In this document: positions 26,218 through 34,048 of the stretch, piece by piece
Layout: each line of letters starts with the position of its first letter
How positions within the stretch are numbered: position 1 is the stretch's first letter
Assembly (NCBI RefSeq): GCF_026342735.1
Contig: NZ_JAPEMM010000001.1
Location: 5,766,001 to 5,830,000 of the forward strand
DNA: 64,000 bases
Origin: Streptomyces sp. NBC_00193
Lineage (GTDB): Bacteria > Actinomycetota > Actinomycetes > Streptomycetales > Streptomycetaceae
Direction: 5' to 3'
The notes under the pieces: generated by a model
Seen by the model: only the letters and a program-made list of their open reading frames with translations
Told to the model about the DNA's origin: nothing
Database searches by the model: none
Made by a program: the position numbers and the translations under genes

Positions 26218-29200
26218 TCAGCTCACCTGGAGGGTGACGTCGTCCACCACGAAGGAGGTCTGCAGGGAGGGGTCCTCCACGCCCTGGAACTTCAGCGTGA
26301 CCGTCTGGCCGGCGAACCGGGAGACGTCGTACGTCTTGAGCTGGTAGCCGGCCGCCGCGTTCACGTTGGACAGGCTCGCCAGCGTCTGGCCGCCCACCGA
26401 GACCGTGAAGGTGTCGTAGACCGTGTTCTCGGTCTCGGCCGTGTCGATGTGCAGGTAGAAGCCGAGCTGGTACGAGGAGCAGCCGGTCGGGATGGTCACG
26501 GACTGCGAGGCGTTGTCCGTGCGGGTCGTGCCGTAGCCGTTGAGCCAGGCCTTGTAGGTGCCGCCGTGCGGGGTCTGGCCGGCCTGGTTGGTGATGACGT
26601 TCGAGGTGGTCGTCCACGGGGTGGTGCCGCTCTCGAACCCGCCGTTCGCGACGAGCTGGCGCGGGGTGCAGGAGGGGCCGGTGCCCGTGACGGTCAGGGT
26701 GTAGGTGGTGGTGTGGCTGACCGAGCCGGTGCCGGTGACGGTCAGGGTGTAGGTGCCGGGCGCGGTGCTCGCGCCGACCTGGACGGAGAGCGTCGAGGAG
26801 CTGCCCGACTGGACCGAGGTGGGGCTCAGCGAGGCGGTGGTCCCGGCGGGAGCGCCGGTCACCGACAGGGCTACGGTCTGGGCGGCTCCGCTGACGGTCG
26901 CGGTGTTGATCGTGGAGCTGGTGCTGCCGCCCTGGGCGGCACTGCCGGTGGCCGGGGAGGCGCTGATGGAGAAGTCCGGGCCGGGGGTGGTGCCGCCGAC
27001 GGCCTGGTTCCAGACCGTGTAGGCCACGCCGTCGGCGCTGCGGTCCAGGACCGTGGCGCTGATGTTGTTCGTGGTGTCGCAGGAGGCGTGGTAGCAGGGG
27101 TCGTACGCCGCGTTCGCGGTGCCGCCCCACTTCGTGACCTGCGCCGCGGTCTTGCGGGCGCTGGCACCGGCGGCGTAGCCGGAGGTGGGGATGCCGCCCT
27201 GCTGGAAGGAGTAGTCGTCACTGCGGCCCTGGCCCTCGGTGTTCTCCTCGGGAGCGAGGTTCAGGGAGGTCCAGTAGGCCTTGAGCGGGGCGGCCGCCGT
27301 GGAGTTGACGTTGTTGATGAAGTAGCCGCCGTTGGTCGAGCCGACCATGTCGAAGTTGTAGTAGGCCTTGATGGCCGACTTCTGGGTGCTGGTGAGCTGG
27401 TTGACGTAGAACTTCGAGCCGTTGAGGCCCTGCTCCTCGTCGGTCCACCAGGCGAAGCGGACGTGCTTCGTCATCGTGGGGTTCTTCTGGGCGAGGACGA
27501 GCGCGTTCTCCAGCAGGGTCGCGGAGCCCGAGCCGTTGTCGTTGATGCCCGGACCCGCCGAGACGCTGTCGAGGTGCGCGCCGAACATGATCGTCTGGTC
27601 GGCGGGGCCGCCGGGCCAGTCGGCGATCAGGTTGTTCGACGGGTAGGTGCACGAGGTGCAGTTCTGCTCGGTCACCGTGTAGCCGGCGGCCTGCAGCTTG
27701 CCCTTGATGTACGCCACCGACTGGGTGTAACCGGCGCTGCCCGCACGGCGGTTGCCGCCGTTCTGGGAGGCGATGGTGTTGAACTGCGTCAGGTGCGCCT
27801 GGACGGCGGCCACGTCGATGTTCGGCGCGCCGGGGTTGGGCGTGGTGCCGCCGACGGTGAGCGCGTAGTCGACGGTGTGCGCGAGGCTGGTGCCCTGGCC
27901 CTTGACCACGACGGTCGAGGATCCCGGAGCCGCGCTGGAGGAGGCGGTCAGCGTCAGCGTCGAGGACTGGCCGGACTGCACGGTGGCCGGGCTGAAGGAG
28001 GCGGTGACGCCGGCCGGGAGGCCCGACGCGGTGAGGGTCACCTGCTGGGCGGTGCCCGTGGAGATGGCGGTGGCGACCGTGGTGGTGGCCGAGGCGCCCT
28101 GCTGGACGGTGCCCGAGGCCGGGTTCAGCGCCAGCGAGAAGTCGCTCTCCTGGCCGCTCGGGGTGCAGGTCGGGTCACCGGACTGCGCGGGCACGCTGAT
28201 GGCGTCCCAGGCGGCCTTGGTCTTGTTGAACAGGTTGCAGGTGGCGTCCAGCGACTTGGCGGAACTCAGCGTCGCCGTCCGGTACTTCTTGTAGGACATG
28301 CTGGACGTCTTCAGAAGCATGCCGCCGTAGAAGATCTTGCCGGCGTTCTGTACGCCCACACCGGTCAGCGTGGACTGGTTGCAGGTGCTGCTGTTCGGCT
28401 TGCCGCCGCCCGGGCTGGTGCCCTCGGCGAGCAGGTAGAACCAGTGGTTCAGCGGGCCGGCCGCCGCGTGCACCTCGGTGCCCGGTATCGCGGAGCTGTA
28501 GCAGGCCGGGTCGTTGTTGACGGCCGCAGGGTTGTACATGTTGCGGATCGGCCCGCTGCCCACGAGGTTGATCGTCTCGCCGACGAGGTAGTCCGGAGTG
28601 TCGTACGGGGAGGGCTCGTTGGCGAAGGCCTCGGTCAGTGCGCCGAAGATGTCGCCGGTGGCCTCGCCGAGTCCGGACTCCTGGCCGCTGGTGCCGCCCG
28701 GGGTGTTGGAGTCGATGGCGTGCCCGTACTCGTGGGCCACCACGTCGATGCTGGCGATCCACTCGTTCGCGTTGTTGTGGCCGATGCTGACCGAGCTGCC
28801 GTCCCAGTACGCGTTCACGTCGTTCAGGCCGACCTTGGCCGGGAAGCTGCGGCCGTTGCCGCTGACGCCGTTGCGGCCGAGCCACTGGCTCAGCATGTCC
28901 CACTGCTTCTGAGCCGCGAACATCAGGTCCGTGCAACCGGTCTCCTTGGAGGTCGGGTTGCCCGTGCCCCAGGAGTCGGAGGACTTCGAGAAGACCGTGC
29001 CGGAGCTGTAGTCGGCGCAGCTCAGGCCGGTCCGGTTCGGGTCGCGCAGGGTGTACGTGCCACCGGAGGCGGTGGTGTCGATGGTCAGCGGGTTCGGGCC
29101 GTTCCACTTGCTGTTGCCGCTGCCCGCGACCACCTCGTCGAAGCGGTCGAGCACCTTGCCGGTGCGGGCGTCCACGAACACGTGGAGCCTGCTGGGCGCC

Positions 29201-29721
29201 TTGGCGGTACGCCCGACCAGAACGGTCTCCCAGGCCAGCACCGCCTTGTCGTCCTTGAGCTTGACGACGAGCCGGCGGCTCTCCACCTTGTCGGTCTTGA
29301 CCTGCTCGGTGCGCGAGACGGTCTCGGCGGCCTGCGCCGAGACCGACGCGGTGGTCGCCACGTCGATCACGGTCGCGGAGGCCGACTGGAGGGCGCGCAC
29401 CCGGCCCTGGCCGTCGGCGAGGACGACCGCGTCGCCGCCGACGACCGGCAGGCCGCGGTAGCTGCGCTCGTACGCGACGGAGTAGAGGTCCTTCACCCAG
29501 GGGGTGACCTGGCGCCGGTCGTACTGCTGCTGCGGGGAGTTGACCAGGCTGTCGAGCCCGCTGCGCACGGCCGCGTCGGCCGCGGCGACGGCCCGTTCGG
29601 CGGCGGTGGGAGGCAGGGGATCCGCGTTCTGCGAGGCGGTGGCGGTGGTGGCCAGCGTGCCGGCGAGGCCCGTGGTCAGCACCATGGCCGCGAGGGCGGC
29701 CATCCATCTGGTGGGCTGCAA
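26218..29721 (-). CDS. Secreted bifunctional protease with M4 and M28 metallopeptidase domains
   Basis: The 1167-residue exoprotein combines two zinc peptidases. After a signal peptide (RWMAALAAMVLTTGLAG...) come a propeptide (FTP/PepSY region, about 45-180) and an M4 thermolysin-type domain: HEYGH at 330-334 and the third ligand Glu353 in GLGEATGD. A bacterial Ig/NEW3-like repeat follows (about 565-650), then an M28 aminopeptidase domain with His716 (GAHLDSV), Asp728 (NDNGSG) and Glu762-Glu763 (DEEQG). A second Ig-like repeat and a C-terminal jelly-roll domain (NGGFESGTTPW) end the protein. The best start is TTG 29721 behind GGAG. The divergent LysR gene is a likely activator. Confidence 0.88.
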   Translation of the reverse strand: MQPTRWMAALAAMVLTTGLAGTLATTATASQNADPLPPTAAERAVAAADAAVRSGLDSLVNSPQQQYDRRQVTPWVKDLYSVAYERSYRGLPVVGGDAVVLADGQGRVRALQSASATVIDVATTASVSAQAAETVSRTEQVKTDKVESRRLVVKLKDDKAVLAWETVLVGRTAKAPSRLHVFVDARTGKVLDRFDEVVAGSGNSKWNGPNPLTIDTTASGGTYTLRDPNRTGLSCADYSSGTVFSKSSDSWGTGNPTSKETGCTDLMFAAQKQWDMLSQWLGRNGVSGNGRSFPAKVGLNDVNAYWDGSSVSIGHNNANEWIASIDVVAHEYGHAIDSNTPGGTSGQESGLGEATGDIFGALTEAFANEPSPYDTPDYLVGETINLVGSGPIRNMYNPAAVNNDPACYSSAIPGTEVHAAAGPLNHWFYLLAEGTSPGGGKPNSSTCNQSTLTGVGVQNAGKIFYGGMLLKTSSMSYKKYRTATLSSAKSLDATCNLFNKTKAAWDAISVPAQSGDPTCTPSGQESDFSLALNPASGTVQQGASATTTVATAISTGTAQQVTLTASGLPAGVTASFSPATVQSGQSSTLTLTASSSAAPGSSTVVVKGQGTSLAHTVDYALTVGGTTPNPGAPNIDVAAVQAHLTQFNTIASQNGGNRRAGSAGYTQSVAYIKGKLQAAGYTVTEQNCTSCTYPSNNLIADWPGGPADQTIMFGAHLDSVSAGPGINDNGSGSATLLENALVLAQKNPTMTKHVRFAWWTDEEQGLNGSKFYVNQLTSTQKSAIKAYYNFDMVGSTNGGYFINNVNSTAAAPLKAYWTSLNLAPEENTEGQGRSDDYSFQQGGIPTSGYAAGASARKTAAQVTKWGGTANAAYDPCYHASCDTTNNISATVLDRSADGVAYTVWNQAVGGTTPGPDFSISASPATGSAAQGGSTSSTINTATVSGAAQTVALSVTGAPAGTTASLSPTSVQSGSSSTLSVQVGASTAPGTYTLTVTGTGSVSHTTTYTLTVTGTGPSCTPRQLVANGGFESGTTPWTTTSNVITNQAGQTPHGGTYKAWLNGYGTTRTDNASQSVTIPTGCSSYQLGFYLHIDTAETENTVYDTFTVSVGGQTLASLSNVNAAAGYQLKTYDVSRFAGQTVTLKFQGVEDPSLQTSFVVDDVTLQVS

Positions 29722-29838
29722 GAGTCCACTCCGATCGTGTGGGGGGTGGAACGGGGAGGGGAGAGGTGTGAAAGGCGGTCTGGCTGTTCGCGGCCGAGTA
29801 TGGGCGTGTCCATGACGAGATCGGGACATCTCTGCCGA

Positions 29839-29856
29839 CATAAGACCGGCGTTATG
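29839..29856. promoter_or_regulatory. Candidate LysR operator between protease and LysR genes
   Basis: CATAA-N8-TTATG is a dyad that contains the T-N11-A core expected of LysR-type sites. It lies 34 bases before the lysR start and 118 before the protease start, in the only region shared by both promoters. Confidence 0.4.
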
Positions 29857-29889
29857 GTGCCGGTGGATGACGCTGCGTAAGCTGCCGGG

Positions 29890-30849
29890 ATGCAGCTGGA
29901 GTTGAGACATCTGCAAGCCGTCTGCCAGATAGCGGAGACCGGAAGCCTGGGGGGCGCGGCGCGGGTCCTCGGGGTCTCCCAGCCGGCGCTCTCCGCCCAG
30001 CTGCGCCGGATCGAGCGGGTCACCGGCGGCGAGCTCTTCGTCCGGGGCCGCCTCGGGGTCGAACCGACCCCGCTCGGTCAGTTCGTCCTGGCCAAGGCGC
30101 GCCGCGTGCTCAGCGAGATGGACGCCCTGGGTGCGGAGACGCGGGCCCGGACGACCGATGCCCCGCTGCGCCTGGGCTGCATCCTGCTGGTGCTGATCGA
30201 CGGTCTGATCGCCCGGCAGGATCTGGCCCTGGCGGGCCGGGAGATCACCGTGGACCTGGAGGACTCGGTGACCGCCCTGGTGCGGATGCTCGGCGCGGGC
30301 CGCTACGACGTCATCGTGTACGGCGAGGTGAACGACCACGAGGTGCCGCTGCCCGCGGGAGTGACGGCCCGCACCCTGGTCCCCAAGGAACCCTTCTGCA
30401 TCCGCATGGCGGCCCGGCACCCGCTGGCCCGGCTGGAGGCCCTCGATCTCGCGGACCTCGCCGACGAGCAGTGGATGACCCTGGTCGAGGACGACGACGG
30501 CGGGCCCGAGGCACTGATCGAGGCCTGCGCCAAAGCCGGCTTCGTCCCCGCGCTGCGCTACCGGATCACCGACCGCATGATGCAGTACGACCTGATCTCC
30601 GCGGGCCGGGCCGTCTCGCTGAGCCAGCCCACCGCACCCGCCGTGGCGGGCACGGTGATGCGCCCGCTGATCGGGGCCCCCATCACCGGGCGCATCCGGC
30701 TGGCCTGGAACCGCTCGACGGTCTCGGCCCGCCAAGCGGAACTCTTCTACCGGTCGGCCGCCTACGCGTACCTGGCCAATGTGGACAACAATCCCTTCCA
30801 CCGGGCCTGGTGGGACGAGCATCCGGAAGCCCACCCGGCCATGGACTGA
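29890..30849 (+). CDS. LysR-family transcriptional regulator
   Basis: The 319-residue protein has the LysR helix-turn-helix in the first 60 residues (HLQAVCQIAETGSLGGAARVLGVSQPALSAQLRRIE) and a LysR substrate-binding domain after residue 90. It is divergent from the M4-M28 protease gene with 168 bases between. In Streptomyces other secreted proteases (for example snpA) are activated by a divergent LysR protein, so a similar role is likely. The ribosome site is weak. An acidic C-terminal tail (WWDEHPEAHPAMD) extends past the usual end. Confidence 0.88.
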   Translation: MQLELRHLQAVCQIAETGSLGGAARVLGVSQPALSAQLRRIERVTGGELFVRGRLGVEPTPLGQFVLAKARRVLSEMDALGAETRARTTDAPLRLGCILLVLIDGLIARQDLALAGREITVDLEDSVTALVRMLGAGRYDVIVYGEVNDHEVPLPAGVTARTLVPKEPFCIRMAARHPLARLEALDLADLADEQWMTLVEDDDGGPEALIEACAKAGFVPALRYRITDRMMQYDLISAGRAVSLSQPTAPAVAGTVMRPLIGAPITGRIRLAWNRSTVSARQAELFYRSAAYAYLANVDNNPFHRAWWDEHPEAHPAMD

Positions 30850-30977
30850 CGCCGTTCACAGACCCTGACGTCATTTCATACTCCGTACATGGAACGCGTA
30901 TTCCTCTCGCTTTACGCTCTCCGCATGGCAGTGGCCGCCACACCATTTCGCCTTCGGAGAGCAGGAGGAAATACCCC

Positions 30978-32398
30978 ATGAGCAGGAGAGTCCGTACGCA
31001 GGTCAGCCGGAGAGGGTTCCTCGCCGGCACGGCCGCGGCGGCGGCCGCCGCCACCGTGCCCGCGATCGGCCAGGCGGCGGCGGCCCCCGCGGCGGCATCC
31101 GCGACCCGTCCGAACATCCTCCTGATCGTCACCGACGACCAGCCCAAGCAGACCGACTGGGCCCTTCAGAAGGCCATCGGCTGGCTCGCCGGCCAGGGTG
31201 TGAAGTTCAGCCACGGCCACGTCACCACCCCGCTGTGCGCACCCTCCCGCTCCTCGATCTTCTCCGGCCGCCACGCCCACAACCACGGGGTCCGCAACAA
31301 CGCCGCTTCCGCCGCCCTGGACCAGAACACCACCGTCCAGCGCTATCTGAAGCAGGCCGGATATCGCACGGGTCTCTTCGGCAAATACCTCAATTCCTGG
31401 AACATTGCCGACGCGCCCCCGCATTTCGAGGATTTCGCGCTGCTCCAGCCCGGATACGTCGACGCGAAGTGGAACGTCAACGGGGCGGTCCAGACGATCA
31501 ACGGCTACACCACGAACATCATCAAGAACCGCACGCTGGGCTTCCTGGACAAGGCGGCCACCGACACCCGCCCCTGGTTCGCCTACGTCACCCCGTACGC
31601 CTCGCACGGACCCCGTACGCCTCGCACGGACCCCGTACGCCCGAGGCCAAGTACGCGGGCACCCCCGTGCCCGAATGGAACGGCCGCCCCTCCGTCACCG
31701 AGGCCGACCGCAGCGACAAGCCGCCCTACATCCAGGACGCCACCGGCACCCTGGAGGACGGCAGGCGCATCCGCGCGGAGCAGCTGCGGGTGCTCCTCTC
31801 GGTCGACGACGCCGTCCAGGCCTTCAAGGACAAGCTGGCGGCCACCGGCCAGCTCGACAACACCCTCGTGATCTACATCGGCGACAACGGCTTCGGCTGG
31901 GCCGACCACGGCTGGACCGCGAAGTCGGTGCCCTACAGCCCCGCCCACGAGGTGCCGTTCTACCTCTCCTGGCCCGCCGGGGGCCTCGGCGCCGGCACGG
32001 TCGACGACCGCATCGTCGCCAACATCGACATCGCGCCCACCATCCTCGACGCCGCCGGGATCACCCCGAACACCCCGCAGGACGGCCGGTCGCTGCTGAG
32101 CTCGTACAGCCGCGACCACCTGCTCGTCGAATGGTGGAAGCAGGGCACCGCCCCCGACCACCGCACCTGGTCCTCCTACGTGGCCAAGGACAAGCAGTAC
32201 GTGGAGTACTACAAGCTGCACACCGACGCCAACGGCACCGTGTCCGGCACCGGAGAGGTCACCTTCCGGGAGTACTACGACCTCGCCGCCGACCCGCACC
32301 AGCTGGTCAACAAGCTGTACCAGGCCACCCCGGCGCAGGAACGGAACCTGGGCATCCCCGCCCTGGCCGCCCAGCTCGCCGCCGACCGGGTCGGCTAG
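30978..32398 (+). pseudogene. Tat-exported sulfatase gene broken by a 20-bp tandem duplication
   Basis: The reading frame begins at ATG 30978 (AGGAGGAA upstream) with a Tat signal (SRRGFLAGTAAAAAAATVP) and a type I sulfatase domain: PNILLIVTDDQPKQ and the formylglycine motif CAPSR with Cys87. At 31591-31630 a 20-base unit is present twice, shifting the frame; the remainder (TPEAKYAGTPVPEWNGRPS through IYIGDNGFGWADHG to the end at 32398) is intact in another frame. Removal of one unit restores 466 residues. As it stands the product would end at 31871 after about 86 foreign residues. The FGE gene behind it is intact. A sequencing or assembly error is possible. Confidence 0.85.
31591..31640 (+). 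repeat. 20-bp tandem duplication inside the sulfatase gene
   Basis: CCCCGTACGCCTCGCACGGA occurs at 31591-31610 and 31611-31630 and its first ten bases recur at 31631-31640. The natural CCCCGTACGC at both ends of one unit offers a 10-base homology for slippage, which explains how the copy arose and how it could be lost again. Confidence 0.95.
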
Positions 32399-32476
32399 CT
32401 CCCAGACCTCCGGCCGGGCGCCCCACCAAGCGCCCGGCCGGACCGCATCCATCCCGCACGTTCACCGGAGCCCTTC

Positions 32477-33361
32477 ATGTCCTCCTCCTGCTGCACCCCG
32501 GGGCACGACGCCCCGGTCGGCGCCGTCACCCTGCTCGCCGCGCCCGCGCTCGCCGCGCCCCGGGCCGTACGCGGTCTGCTCGACCTGCCCGGGGGGCGCT
32601 TCCTGATGGGCACCGAGGACGCGGACGGGTTCCCGGCCGACGGCGAGGGCCCGGTCCGGGAGGTGGCGGTGGATCCCTTCCGGATCGCGCCGACGACGGT
32701 GACCAACGCCCAGTACGCCACCTTCGTCAAGGCCACCGGACATGTCACGGAGGCGGAGGAGTTCGGGTTCTCCTTCGTCTTCGCCGGGCTGCTGGCGCAG
32801 GAACTCGCCGACACCGCACCGTCCGTGGCCGGGGTCCCCTGGTGGCGGGCGGTGAGCGGCGCGAGCTGGAAGCACCCCGAGGGGCCCGGGTCGTCCGTCA
32901 CGACCCGGCAGAACCACCCCGTCGTCCACGTCTCGTGGAACGACGCCCGGGCGTACTGCTCCTGGTCCGGAACCAGGCTGCCCAGCGAGGCCGAATGGGA
33001 GTATGCGGCCCGCGGCGGCCTGGAGCAGCGCCGCTACCCCTGGGGCGACGAACTCGCCCCGGGAGGACGCACGCTGCTCAACATCTGGCAGGGCGAGTTC
33101 CCCACCACCCACACCGGCCCCCACCTCGGCACCGTCCCCGTGAAGTCGTACCGCCCCAACGGCCACGGGCTCTACAACGCCGTGGGCAACGTGTGGGAAT
33201 GGTGCGAGGACCCCTTCGCTCCGGGCCACGAGTCCCGGACGATGCGCGGCGGTTCCTTCCTCTGCCACGACTCGTACTGCAACCGCTACCGGGTCGCGGC
33301 CCGCAGCTCCAACACCCCCGACAGCTCCACGTCCAACATCGGTTTCCGGGTGGCTGCCTGA
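32477..33361 (+). CDS. Formylglycine-generating enzyme (sulfatase maturase)
   Basis: The 294-residue FGE/SUMF1-family oxidase converts the Cys of a CxPxR motif to formylglycine, using copper and oxygen. Family blocks are PGGRFLMGTEDADGFPADGEG, NHPVVHVSWNDARAYCSW, RLPSEAEWEYAARGG, GLYNAVGNVWEWCED and RGGSFLCHDSYCNRY, where Cys263 and Cys268 are the active-site pair. It follows the sulfatase gene by 78 bases and surely served it; the sulfatase is broken, but other sulfatases could be clients. It is cytoplasmic, in line with maturation before Tat export. Confidence 0.94.
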   Translation: MSSSCCTPGHDAPVGAVTLLAAPALAAPRAVRGLLDLPGGRFLMGTEDADGFPADGEGPVREVAVDPFRIAPTTVTNAQYATFVKATGHVTEAEEFGFSFVFAGLLAQELADTAPSVAGVPWWRAVSGASWKHPEGPGSSVTTRQNHPVVHVSWNDARAYCSWSGTRLPSEAEWEYAARGGLEQRRYPWGDELAPGGRTLLNIWQGEFPTTHTGPHLGTVPVKSYRPNGHGLYNAVGNVWEWCEDPFAPGHESRTMRGGSFLCHDSYCNRYRVAARSSNTPDSSTSNIGFRVAA

Positions 33362-33368
33362 GGCCGGG

Positions 33369-33968
33369 TCAGTTCGCCTCGACGACGAGCCCCGCCACGT
33401 GATCGGTGACCATGTCGAGGATCTCGGCCGCGGCCTTGTCGTCGCCGAGGACCAGGAAGTTCAGGGTCACCCCGTCCGTCATGGCCGCCAGATAGCGGGC
33501 CAGCACGGCCACCGGCACGCTGAGCTCGAACGGGTGGATCAGGCGCAGCTCCTCGAGCAGCACGGTGTACGCCGCGCAGTAGGACTCGTACTGCTTGCGC
33601 GCGAGGTGCCCGAACTCCGGCTGGCGCAGCGCGTACTGGGTGAGCTCGTAGGTGAGCAGGTGCGCCCCCGGGCTCGCCGCCACGTGGTCCCAGTACGCCT
33701 GGAAGCCGGCCCGGACGGTCTCCCGCAGCGTCGGCCTCGGCAGGATCGCGGCCTTCACGAGGGTGACGTAGTGCGCGGTGATGGTCTCGATGACCGACTC
33801 CAGCAGCGCCTGCTTGGAGTCGAAGCAGTAGTGGAAGACGCTCAGGGAGACGCCCGCCTCGGCGGCGATGGACCGGGTCGTGGTCCTGGACACCCCGTCG
33901 CGGGTCATCGCACGGATCGCCGCCTCCGTCAGCTGCCTGCGCCGGTCGGTCAACGGCATCCGTGCCAT
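33369..33968 (-). CDS. TetR-family transcriptional regulator
   Basis: The 199-residue protein has a TetR helix-turn-helix (TRSIAAEAGVSLSVFHYCFDSKQALLESV near 30-58) and a helical C-terminal domain. ATG 33968 is used because AAGGGGAA stands ten bases upstream; the open frame continues left but is not TetR-like. It converges with the FGE gene, with seven bases between stops, and lies downstream of the hydrolase gene at 34049 on the opposite side. Its target is not evident: its own promoter region overlaps the 3' end of the hydrolase gene. Confidence 0.87.
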   Translation of the reverse strand: MARMPLTDRRRQLTEAAIRAMTRDGVSRTTTRSIAAEAGVSLSVFHYCFDSKQALLESVIETITAHYVTLVKAAILPRPTLRETVRAGFQAYWDHVAASPGAHLLTYELTQYALRQPEFGHLARKQYESYCAAYTVLLEELRLIHPFELSVPVAVLARYLAAMTDGVTLNFLVLGDDKAAAEILDMVTDHVAGLVVEAN

Positions 33969-34048
33969 GTACGGGTTCCCCTTCGTTCCGGTGCGCCCCG
34001 AGCGGGGTGTCCGGGCGCACCGGCCCCCGGACATCCCGCTCGACGCCG

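Noticed and set aside
26086..29880. A 1264-codon open frame on the plus strand opposite the protease gene
   Set aside because: It is Val/Gly/Arg-rich with no recognisable motif and is an antisense shadow of the M4-M28 gene, a common effect of high GC.
29722..30834. Extension of the protease frame upstream over the lysR gene
   Set aside because: The extension is antisense to the well-defined LysR protein and lacks protein features; a signal peptide with a ribosome site begins at 29721.
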